Below are positions 53,830 to 60,819 of a DNA stretch of 64,000 bases, in pieces. This DNA is from Thermotoga sp. KOL6 (lineage in GTDB: Bacteria > Thermotogota > Thermotogae > Thermotogales > Thermotogaceae), in assembly GCF_002866025.1 (NCBI RefSeq), contig NZ_LNDE01000001.1, positions 310,001-374,000 of the forward strand, read 5' to 3'. The notes under the pieces are model-generated. The model made no database searches and was not told the DNA's origin. It saw only the letters and a list, made by a program, of their open reading frames with translations. The first letter of the stretch is position 1. Each line of letters opens with the position of its first letter. A program made the position numbers and the translations under genes.

Positions 53830-54327
53830 CTATTTTACAAAGCAAAATGAATCGAACCACTCATTAGAGCAATCGGGCCAAATACAGGTTTTCATTCGAA
53901 AAGATATTGGGAACGAATCGTAATTGATCTTAAAGAAGCACAATGGAGTAATGAGCCAACAAGCTAATCCCACGTGTTTAAAAAGATAGTGTGACTAGCA
54001 TTTTTAATGTATAAGCATTAACATAAGGATACAACATAATTGTTTAGGCAAATCAGATAGAAGATGACAGAGAGAAATGTTCTCGGAGAAAAGTAAAATG
54101 CCAAAACATCCTGAATCAAAAAATAAAGTATTGATGAGGTGCTAAGTGAAAACAAACTGCCCCTTCTTAGTTATAAAATTTCATAACGGTGCAGAAGATT
54201 ACATGCGAAAATGTTCACAAATTTTTTTCTCGTTCTCTACAGATTTTTAACTAATGATCGAAAGATAAATTCTAAGATAATACACGATGAGAACTTTTAA
54301 TATGGGATGCCGAAAGGGGTGAACTGT
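53830..54327. other. Long AT-rich intergenic region between divergent operons
   Basis: No credible gene here: frames are short and lack ribosome sites, and no repeat array or RNA fold of a known type is seen. It contains the Rex-like site at 54203-54220. Possible but weak -10 hexamers for the plus-strand operon are GATAAT (54276-54281) and TTAATAT near 54297. The length is unusual for this compact genome and suggests a junction or decayed sequence. Confidence 0.5.
54203..54220. promoter_or_regulatory. Rex-like operator upstream of the hydrogenase-like operon
   Basis: ATGCGAAaatgTTCACAA matches the Rex consensus TTGTGAAnnnnTTCACAA at 12 of 14 defined positions, with a perfect right half-site. 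It lies about 108 bases before the first gene. Rex is an NADH-responsive repressor of fermentative and hydrogen metabolism in many anaerobes. By-eye match only. Confidence 0.45.
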
Positions 54328-54588
54328 GTGAGTAAAGTAAAGGTGGAGATATGCGTTGGAACAACTTGTCATATAATGGGTTCTTATGCCTTGGTAGATA
54401 CTCTGGAAAGTCTTCCAAGTTGGATAAAGGAAAAAATAGACTACAAATTATCCCCCTGTTTCGACGTTTGTCATGGACACATGAAACCACCTATTGTGAA
54501 AGTGGAAGGACAGTATTACGAGAATATGACTCCAGACGATCTGAAAAGAGTGATCATGGAAATACTAGAAAGGGGAGATAAAATTTGA
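54328..54588 (+). CDS. Thioredoxin-like [2Fe-2S] ferredoxin (NuoE/HydC-type), first copy
   Basis: An 86-residue protein with the four cysteines of thioredoxin-fold [2Fe-2S] proteins: CVGTTC near the N-terminus and PCFDVC in the middle. GTG at 54328 follows AAAGGGGTG. Electron carrier for the H-cluster proteins encoded after it (inference). Its stop overlaps the next start region by four bases. A second, similar protein is encoded at 56039. Confidence 0.85.
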   Translation: MSKVKVEICVGTTCHIMGSYALVDTLESLPSWIKEKIDYKLSPCFDVCHGHMKPPIVKVEGQYYENMTPDDLKRVIMEILERGDKI

Positions 54589-56042
54589 GAAGACTTGTTC
54601 TTAATAACATAATAAAAACAAGACGAAGATTGTATATAGAACTGGCCAAAAGCTATTTAGAAGGAAAGTTGAAAAAAGTCCTTCCCAAGCTTCCAAGTAT
54701 TTTGATACCGGAGAACTCATCTGACAAGGTAAGAATCTTTTATGAAAGGGAGATCCTCAAGGAGAAGGTGAAATTTGCTCTTGGCCTTGACTACTCTAAA
54801 GTGAGGGATTTAGAGTTATATGAAATAACAGATTTTCTTGATGAAATCGTTTCCGGAGAATCCGAACTCTTGGAGAAAGAAAATTTTGTGAACGTGATAG
54901 ATAAAATATGCAGCGAATGTCCTGGTGGTAGATATTACGTAACAGATCTCTGCAGAAACTGCATAGCCCACTCTTGCGAGAACGTGTGTCCTAGGCGTGC
55001 AATTTCTATTGTGGATAACAGAGCTCAGATAGATTACAGCAAATGTGTGAACTGTGGTTTGTGTGCTTCTGCGTGCCCTTATCAAGCGATAATAAAACTC
55101 GAAAGGCCTTGTGAAAAAATGTGTTATGTCAATGCTATTCATCCATCAGAAGAAGGAAGTATGGAAATCGATCATAAAAAATGTTCTGCTTGTGGAGCTT
55201 GCTACATTGCTTGTCCTTTCGGTGCTATAGAGACACCTTCACAGCTTCTTCAGGTACTTCACGAACTTACATCGAACAAAAAGATCATAGGAATATATGC
55301 CCCATCTGCTGTTGCACAATTTGGTAGCAAGGTTTCTATAGCTCAATTCAGAGAAGCTTTGAAAAAAGCAGGATTTTCCGATATTTTTGAAGTAGCAATA
55401 GGAGCGGACATGGTAGCAGAAGCTGAGGCTGAGCACCTTCTGAAAAATAATGAATTGATGCTAACTTCCTGTTGCCCAGCATTCGTTCATTTTGTCAAGA
55501 ACAACTTCCCAGATCTTGCAAATAACATATCACCAGTTCCATCACCTATGATCATGCTTTCCAGAAAGCTTAGAGAAGAATTCCCAGATCATAAAACAGT
55601 TTTCATAGGACCTTGTATAGCTAAAAAAATGGAAGCCAAAAACGCTGGAATACCAGATTACGTCATAACTTTCGAAGAAATAGGGGCGATATTCACAGCG
55701 TTCGGAATCGAACCTATGTCCCTTAAAGGAGAGAAACCAAGACCCGCTACTCCGTATGGATGGAATTTCGCCTACACCGGAGGAGTTGGAGAAGCAGTGC
55801 GTTACTATGTCAGGAAACTTGCTGATGATAAAGTTGCAGACTCTTTGATCCATGTGTTTGCAAACGGAATATCAGAATGCGCTCAACTCTTGAAAGACGT
55901 AAAAGATGGTAAACTGAAAGTAAATATATTTGAAGGCATGGGATGTGATGGAGGATGTGTGGCAGGCCCTGGCATCCTGATTGATCCCGCTGTTGCCAAA
56001 GCAAATCTTAAAAAGATGTTAACGCAGAAGGTGATAATGTGA
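54585..56042 (+). CDS. [FeFe]-hydrogenase-like protein with complete H-cluster motifs
   Basis: A 485-residue cytosolic protein. An N-terminal helical region of about 100 residues, then a cysteine-rich stretch (Cys109-135), two 4Fe-4S ferredoxin motifs (Cys154-164, Cys200-210) and an H domain. H-cluster motifs: L1 TSCCPAF with Cys296/297, L2 GPCIAKKME with Cys344, L3 EGMGCDGGCVAGPG with Cys454 and Cys458. All four cluster cysteines and the proton-relay Cys296 are present; Phe replaces the usual Trp after L1. This fits group B or D enzymes rather than the bifurcating HydA. Begins in the overlap with the ferredoxin gene. Confidence 0.87.
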   Translation: MRRLVLNNIIKTRRRLYIELAKSYLEGKLKKVLPKLPSILIPENSSDKVRIFYEREILKEKVKFALGLDYSKVRDLELYEITDFLDEIVSGESELLEKENFVNVIDKICSECPGGRYYVTDLCRNCIAHSCENVCPRRAISIVDNRAQIDYSKCVNCGLCASACPYQAIIKLERPCEKMCYVNAIHPSEEGSMEIDHKKCSACGACYIACPFGAIETPSQLLQVLHELTSNKKIIGIYAPSAVAQFGSKVSIAQFREALKKAGFSDIFEVAIGADMVAEAEAEHLLKNNELMLTSCCPAFVHFVKNNFPDLANNISPVPSPMIMLSRKLREEFPDHKTVFIGPCIAKKMEAKNAGIPDYVITFEEIGAIFTAFGIEPMSLKGEKPRPATPYGWNFAYTGGVGEAVRYYVRKLADDKVADSLIHVFANGISECAQLLKDVKDGKLKVNIFEGMGCDGGCVAGPGILIDPAVAKANLKKMLTQKVIM

Positions 56043-56290
56043 AAAAGCTTTACGTATGCCTTGGAAGTGCTTGTCATCTCAAAGGAGCGGAAAAGATAGC
56101 TAAGATATTCGAGGAGATGATTGAGACACATGGTTTGAAAGACAAAATCATTTTAAAAGGTTCGTTCTGTTTGGGACCCTGTTTAGAAGCAGTTGTTATA
56201 AAGTTCGAAGATCGGATTATAAAAAATGTTACGCCAGAAAATGCCAAAGAAGTTTTTGAAAAAGAGATACTACCTCTATTGGAGGATTGA
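56039..56290 (+). CDS. Thioredoxin-like [2Fe-2S] ferredoxin, second copy
   Basis: An 83-residue paralog of the protein at 54328: CLGSAC near the N-terminus and FCLGPC in the middle, then VTPENAKEVFEKEI. GTG start overlaps the hydrogenase stop. Likely electron carrier between the two H-cluster proteins or to the PAS partner. Confidence 0.85.
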   Translation: MKKLYVCLGSACHLKGAEKIAKIFEEMIETHGLKDKIILKGSFCLGPCLEAVVIKFEDRIIKNVTPENAKEVFEKEILPLLED

Positions 56291-56292
56291 AA

Positions 56293-56796
56293 ATGGAAAA
56301 GAGTATTTTGGAGCTGTTCTGGAAGTATGATCCCAACGGTCTTGTCATAGTGGACAAAGATATGAAGATAGTGGAATCAAATCCTTCATTTGAACACATG
56401 TTTCAGATAAAACACGAAAATGCCCGTGGTTTCTATATTGAAAGACTTTTAGGAAGAGCAGGTATAGATATTTTCAAAAAAGTCTTCGAATCTGGAGAAT
56501 CAGTTACAAAAGATAAAATAGTCTTCCCATCGTACGGAGTCACAGTTAGATTCATAGCCTTCAAGATACCCGGTAAAGACCTCGCTGCGGGAATACTGGT
56601 CGATATAACTTCCGAAGAAAAAAAGAAAAAAGAACTCGCCGAAATAAAGTTAGGAACTATAAATAAGATAAACGATGTGATCTTGAAGCAAATGGAAGTT
56701 GCGCAGGAGATAGCGAGTCTTCTTGGAGAGACTGTTGCAGAAACAAAAGCGTCCCTTTTGAATCTTTTGAAGATAATCCAAGGAGGAAAAGAATAG
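56293..56796 (+). CDS. PAS-domain protein with shared C-terminal module
   Basis: A 167-residue cytosolic protein: PAS domain (about 10-108, PNGLVIVDKDMKIVESNPSF at the start), a charged helix, and a C-terminal segment (131-162; QMEVAQEIASLLGETVAE then TKASLL) that is almost identical to the C-terminus of the sensor hydrogenase at 56796. ATG at 56293 has GGAGG upstream. No kinase domain. Probably a signalling adaptor; the PAS cofactor is unknown. Confidence 0.82.
   Translation: MEKSILELFWKYDPNGLVIVDKDMKIVESNPSFEHMFQIKHENARGFYIERLLGRAGIDIFKKVFESGESVTKDKIVFPSYGVTVRFIAFKIPGKDLAAGILVDITSEEKKKKELAEIKLGTINKINDVILKQMEVAQEIASLLGETVAETKASLLNLLKIIQGGKE
56719..56762 (+). repeat. 44-bp exact direct repeat, copy 1
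   Basis: Identical base for base to 58140-58183. Both copies encode LLGETVAETKASLL in the same frame in two different proteins. Confidence 0.95.
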
Positions 56797-58223
56797 TGAT
56801 CAACATAATTCTCACGAATCCAGATAAATGCGTAAGATGTATGAGCTGTGTGAGAGCGTGTGAAGTTAATTCTAACATCGTGGAAGAAAGTCACGTGGAT
56901 ATAGTTCCGCAAATGTGCATTGTCTGTGGCGCATGCATCGAAGTTTGTCCAGAAGGTGCACGATCCTATTTAAAACAGATCGATATCTTCAGAAAGTGGT
57001 TGACAGAAGAAAAGGTCGTAGCAATTGTTGCACCATCCTACGTTGCTCATTATGATGAGCCGTACAAGTTCATAACCGCTCTCAAAAAGGTGGGAGCTAT
57101 CGCAGTGCATGAGGTTGCTACAGGTGCTGAGCTCTCATCTATGGTGATTGCTGAAGAGATAAAATCAGGAAAGAAAGTCATAGCTTCGCCATGTCCAACT
57201 GTTGTCAATTACATAAAAAAATGGATTCCAGAACTCATTGATAGATTATCCACAGCAGTGAGTCCTATGATAGCTATAGCAAGGTATGCAAGAAAACAAC
57301 ATCCTGAAGCAAAGATTGTCTTCATAGGACCATGTATCTCCAAAAAATCGGAAATTGTCCAAGATGAAGTTAAAGGTGATGTCGATCTTGCACTGACTTT
57401 CGAAGAAGTAGATGAATTTTTTGAAAGTAGCAAGTTGAATTTGAAAATGTTGGAAGAATCTTTCCCAGATGAGTTCAATTCACTCTACGGTCTTTCATAT
57501 CCTGTTGTGGGCGGACTTGCAAAAACCGTGGGCTATTACCTTCAAGAAGATTTTGATATGGTTCTAGATAAAGATGTTGTTGTTATTGAAGGAAAATGGA
57601 ACATGGTTAAGTTTCTCAGAAAATACTTTAAGAACATTCAAAAAGGGCAAGATGATGAAAATCCTGTCCTAGCAGAAGTTCTTTACTGCGATGGTGGATG
57701 CATCGGAGGACCTGGTATAAGAAATGATCTTGAAATTTTTGAAAAAAGAAAAAGGGTGGTTGAGCATACTTTGAGGAAACTAAATAACAGGCGAGTGGAG
57801 TTGAAAAGATTGTATCAAGATCTCAATTTGACGAGGTGTTATAAACCAGAGAAAGTCGATTATAAGATCCCAAAAGAAGAGGAAATAAACGAGATATTGA
57901 AAAAAATAGGAATGTTAGAGAAACCCTTAAACTGTGGAGCTTGTGGTTACCATACTTGCAAGGACAGAGCCATTGCTGTTATAAATGGTTTGATACCATG
58001 GGATCTCTGCATCCAATATCAGTTCAGAAAAATTGAAGAAGAACACGAAAGGGAGCTTCTAAGAATAAGAGAGGAAACAATAGAAAAAGCGAAGAAAGTC
58101 ATCAATAAACAAATGGAAATAGCACAAGAAATAGCAGGACTTCTTGGAGAGACTGTTGCAGAAACAAAAGCGTCCCTTTTGAAAGTACTCGATCTGATAA
58201 CCAAAGAGGAGGAAACTGGATGA
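56796..58223 (+). CDS. Sensory [FeFe]-hydrogenase-like protein (HydS type)
   Basis: A 475-residue cytosolic protein. Ferredoxin-like motifs at the N-terminus (Cys12-22 and Cys41-51), an H domain with altered L1 ASPCP (Cys133; the first Cys of TSCCP replaced by Pro), L2 GPCISKKSE (Cys180) and L3 YCDGGCIGGPG (Cys298, Cys302), then an FeS domain (NCGACGYHTC, Cys380-388, and Cys405), a coiled coil, and the shared 33-residue tail (436-468). The altered L1 removes the proton-relay Cys, as in sensory HydS proteins. GTG start at 56796 overlaps the PAS gene by one base. Confidence 0.87.
   Translation: MINIILTNPDKCVRCMSCVRACEVNSNIVEESHVDIVPQMCIVCGACIEVCPEGARSYLKQIDIFRKWLTEEKVVAIVAPSYVAHYDEPYKFITALKKVGAIAVHEVATGAELSSMVIAEEIKSGKKVIASPCPTVVNYIKKWIPELIDRLSTAVSPMIAIARYARKQHPEAKIVFIGPCISKKSEIVQDEVKGDVDLALTFEEVDEFFESSKLNLKMLEESFPDEFNSLYGLSYPVVGGLAKTVGYYLQEDFDMVLDKDVVVIEGKWNMVKFLRKYFKNIQKGQDDENPVLAEVLYCDGGCIGGPGIRNDLEIFEKRKRVVEHTLRKLNNRRVELKRLYQDLNLTRCYKPEKVDYKIPKEEEINEILKKIGMLEKPLNCGACGYHTCKDRAIAVINGLIPWDLCIQYQFRKIEEEHERELLRIREETIEKAKKVINKQMEIAQEIAGLLGETVAETKASLLKVLDLITKEEETG
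58140..58183 (+). repeat. 44-bp exact direct repeat, copy 2
   Basis: Second copy of the repeat at 56719-56762, 1421 bases away, in the sensor hydrogenase gene. Confidence 0.95.
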
Positions 58224-59377
58224 CGGAAGTGAAGTACGAATGCTATTTCAAAAGTTTGAACAAATATAATGAAGAGTTGTGTGGAGATGTAGTAAAGACT
58301 CTCAACTCTCCAAACTCCTTTATAGCGGTTCTGTCAGATGGTCTTGGAAGCGGTGTAAAAGCCAATATTCTGGCAACTTTAACTTCCGAGATAATATCCA
58401 CCATGCTAAAGGAAGGAGTGGATCTGACCGAAACTGTGGATACAGTAACAAAAACCCTTCCTATATGTAAAGAAAGAGGGATCGCTTACTCTACTTTTAC
58501 GATCGTTCAAGGTCTTCCAAATGGAAATGTTAAGATAACGAATTTCGATAATCCCGATCCTATGATCATCGTTGATGGCGCTATCATCCTGGAAAAGCCG
58601 AAACAAAAAGTTTTCGCGGGGAAGATTGTTAAGATTTGGGAACTCAAGTTGGAACCCGGTGATTTCATAGGCTTGATAAGTGACGGTGTTATGTACGCTG
58701 GACTTGGTGAATTTTTAAATTTTGGATGGGGCTGGGAGAATGTTGCAGAATACATCCAAAAACTATTGAGAAAATACGGAAATCCAAGGCTTGTTGTTGA
58801 AAATGTTATTGATGTTGTCAACAATTACTACAATGGAAAGTGTGGAGATGATGCAACAGTAGTGGGAATTCTTGTTAAAGAAAAAGAAAATCTCATCGTA
58901 TTCACAGGTCCCCCACTGAATAAAGAAGATGATGAGAAGATCGTTAAAAAATTCCTATCTCTCCCGGGGAAAAAGGTAGTTTGTGGTGGTACAACAGTCA
59001 ATATAGTTTCAAGGATTCTTGGAAAAGAACCGGAGATGGATATATCCACAGCAAGGCCTGAAATTCCCCCAATGGGAAAGCTTGAGGGAATTGATCTCGT
59101 AACAGAAGGAGTTCTTACCATGACAAAAACCTTGGAATACTTGAAAACATCGGATTTCGACGAACTCAAACTTCCATCCGATAGAAATGCAGCTCTTGAA
59201 CTTGCAAAACTTTTGATAAACGCAGATACCGTTCATATCATCATGGGGCAAAGTATAAATCCCTTTTATCAAAATCCAGATCTCCCTGCGAGTATTTCGA
59301 TAAGAAAAAACATAGTCGAGGAGCTCGCAAGGATCCTTAGAGAACATGGAAAAGAGGTAACGATAGAATATTGTTGA
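58220..59377 (+). CDS. SpoIIE/RsbU-type PP2C phosphatase
   Basis: A 385-residue protein with a PP2C-like SpoIIE domain in the first 225 residues: VLSDGLGSGVKAN (metal Asp), LISDGVMYAGLG and CGDDATVVGI. A C-terminal extension of about 160 residues (from LIVFTGPPLNKEDDE) has no clear family. Phosphatases of this type reverse serine phosphorylation by SpoIIAB/RsbW kinases; the CBS-HATPase at 13956 is a candidate antagonist. Overlaps the sensor-hydrogenase gene by four bases; last gene of the operon. Confidence 0.88.
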   Translation: MTEVKYECYFKSLNKYNEELCGDVVKTLNSPNSFIAVLSDGLGSGVKANILATLTSEIISTMLKEGVDLTETVDTVTKTLPICKERGIAYSTFTIVQGLPNGNVKITNFDNPDPMIIVDGAIILEKPKQKVFAGKIVKIWELKLEPGDFIGLISDGVMYAGLGEFLNFGWGWENVAEYIQKLLRKYGNPRLVVENVIDVVNNYYNGKCGDDATVVGILVKEKENLIVFTGPPLNKEDDEKIVKKFLSLPGKKVVCGGTTVNIVSRILGKEPEMDISTARPEIPPMGKLEGIDLVTEGVLTMTKTLEYLKTSDFDELKLPSDRNAALELAKLLINADTVHIIMGQSINPFYQNPDLPASISIRKNIVEELARILREHGKEVTIEYC

Positions 59378-59587
59378 ACTCAATATTTTGTTTAAACCTG
59401 TTGAAAAAGAGTTATCTATTATAGTAGACATTTTTGCATACCAATGCTGATCATCTTTGATTCGTGCGAGAGCAGTACAGTAGAGCTATGAAAGTGCTGT
59501 AAGAATAACATCCGCTCAAAATTAAAACGCTGAACACACTTGACAATTTTTCATGGAATAGCCGATCATTTCTCCAAACATGAGGAC
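59378..59587. other. Gap between hydrogenase-like operon and tRNA-Leu promoter
   Basis: AT-rich. No credible gene. TTGACA at about 59540 has no partner -10. No terminator for the plus-strand operon was recognised. Confidence 0.4.
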
Positions 59588-59616
59588 TTGAAAAGAACAG
59601 GAAGATGTGTTAATAT
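59588..59616 (+). promoter_or_regulatory. Promoter of tRNA-Leu (GAG)
   Basis: -35 TTGAAA (59588-59593), 17-bp spacer, -10 TAATAT (59611-59616), 13 bases before the tRNA. Confidence 0.75.
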
Positions 59617-59629
59617 ATATTCCGGAGTT

Positions 59630-59716
59630 GCCGAGGTGGTGGAACTGGCAGACACGCATGGTTGAGGGCCATGTGGGCTTCGGCCCGTGCGGGTTCAAGT
59701 CCCGCCCTCGGCACCA
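59630..59716 (+). tRNA. tRNA-Leu (GAG)
   Basis: An 87-nt class II tRNA: acceptor GCCGAGG/CCTCGGC, anticodon loop TTGAGGG (anticodon GAG), long variable arm with GGGCTTCGGCCC and encoded CCA at 59714-59716. It marks the other edge of the accessory block. Confidence 0.95.
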
Positions 59717-59723
59717 AAATAGA

Positions 59724-60731
59724 TCAACCGGAGGCTTCTTCCTCCGGTTTTTTTGTTAGTCTGTTGATTCCGAGAAATATTCCGATCACTATGAACAAAT
59801 AGTAATTGAAGAACCTCCAAACTAGCAAGGATATCATTGCTTCTGCTTTGGAAACGATGTTGGAATAAACTACATAATAAGCTATTTCAACCGCCCCACT
59901 GGCTCCCGGAGTGGGAACAAAATATACAACCAAACTCAAGGCAAGTTGAACACTGATAATTTGAAACAAGGACACCTCAACCTGTCCATTCACAGCCTTC
60001 AGAGAAAGATAAGTACTCGCGTGAATCAACACTATCATCAAAGCGGAAAGTAAAACGATGAAGAAAAATTTTATTCTTGAATCTTTCCAAAATGCTTTCA
60101 CGGTGGAGACGTACCCGATGATTCTCTCTCTCACGAAACTTCTCACCTCTTCTTGAGCCTTTCTAGAGAAGAATCTTATGATTTTTAGAACAACTTTGGA
60201 AAGAAAGAATCTTTCTAGAAATCTCTGACTGAAAGAAAGAAAGATTATGAAAATGTAAAAGAAAAACGCGAGAACAATACCCACGAAGAAAAAATCCCCG
60301 ATTATTCCCAAAGATCTGAAAATATCGAGATATAGAAGGAAAAAGACAAAACCAGAAACGATCGTGAAAGAAAATGAAGAGAAAAATCTCATAGCTATGG
60401 TAGAAGCGGCCTTTTCAAAGGGCACACCGGACTTCACAAGATGATATATTTGGAAAGGCTGACCCCCTGCCGCGAAAGGTGTTACCGCTCCAGCGTAAAA
60501 GCCCCACAGAGAATTCAAAACACACGTTTTGAAAGAAACATCCTTGAGAAGAATTTTCGTCCTGAGAGCATCGATAGAAACAATGGTAAAAAGGTTGAGA
60601 GAAAGCCAAAAGAGATAATCTAAGTTTAGATCTTGAAAGTCTTTCCAAACCTCTCTACTACCCGCAAGTGACATTATGAGGACTATCGCTCCAACGCCGA
60701 TGACCAGCGAGAGTAGAATATTTTTTTTCAT
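59724..60731 (-). CDS. Lysylphosphatidylglycerol synthetase-like flippase membrane protein (UPF0104)
   Basis: A 335-residue integral membrane protein with about eight helices. Family motifs are AGAVTPFAAGGQPFQIY and VYFVPTPGASGAVEIAYY (TPG-GxxE). This is the membrane domain of the MprF/UPF0104 family without the synthetase domain. Role in lipid flipping is only inferred. Its last seven codons are read through the terminator of the convergent tRNA-Leu. Confidence 0.85.
   Translation of the reverse strand: MKKNILLSLVIGVGAIVLIMSLAGSREVWKDFQDLNLDYLFWLSLNLFTIVSIDALRTKILLKDVSFKTCVLNSLWGFYAGAVTPFAAGGQPFQIYHLVKSGVPFEKAASTIAMRFFSSFSFTIVSGFVFFLLYLDIFRSLGIIGDFFFVGIVLAFFFYIFIIFLSFSQRFLERFFLSKVVLKIIRFFSRKAQEEVRSFVRERIIGYVSTVKAFWKDSRIKFFFIVLLSALMIVLIHASTYLSLKAVNGQVEVSLFQIISVQLALSLVVYFVPTPGASGAVEIAYYVVYSNIVSKAEAMISLLVWRFFNYYLFIVIGIFLGINRLTKKPEEEASG
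59726..59754 (+). terminator. Terminator of tRNA-Leu (GAG), within convergent CDS
   Basis: AACCGGAGG (59726-59734), loop CTTCTT, CCTCCGGTT (59741-59749), then TTTTT. It is symmetric enough to act in both directions and lies in the coding end of the flippase-like gene. Confidence 0.85.
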
Positions 60732-60788
60732 GATTCATCCCCTTTCTTTCAAGTTTCAGAACCCACTAAAGAAAAGATTAACACACCG

Positions 60789-60797
60789 TGGTAATAT
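60789..60797 (+). promoter_or_regulatory. Extended -10 promoter of clpC
   Basis: TGGTAATAT with TAATAT at 60792-60797, about 22 bases before the clpC ATG. No CIRCE or CtsR-like operator was recognised. Confidence 0.45.
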
Positions 60798-60819
60798 TTC
60801 TCTGGAGGAGGTGAACTAG

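Noticed and set aside
54585-58223. Bifurcating HydABC-type hydrogenase
   Set aside because: No NuoF/HydB flavoprotein gene here and L1/L3 motifs differ; sensory or group B/D assignment fits better.
59530-59580. TTGACA near 59540 as a promoter
   Set aside because: No -10-like hexamer at 16-18 bases downstream; the TTGAAA/TAATAT pair nearer the tRNA is better.
44925-59629. Integrated mobile element using the tRNA genes
   Set aside because: No integrase, transposase or direct repeat of a tRNA 3' end was found, so only a variable block is claimed.
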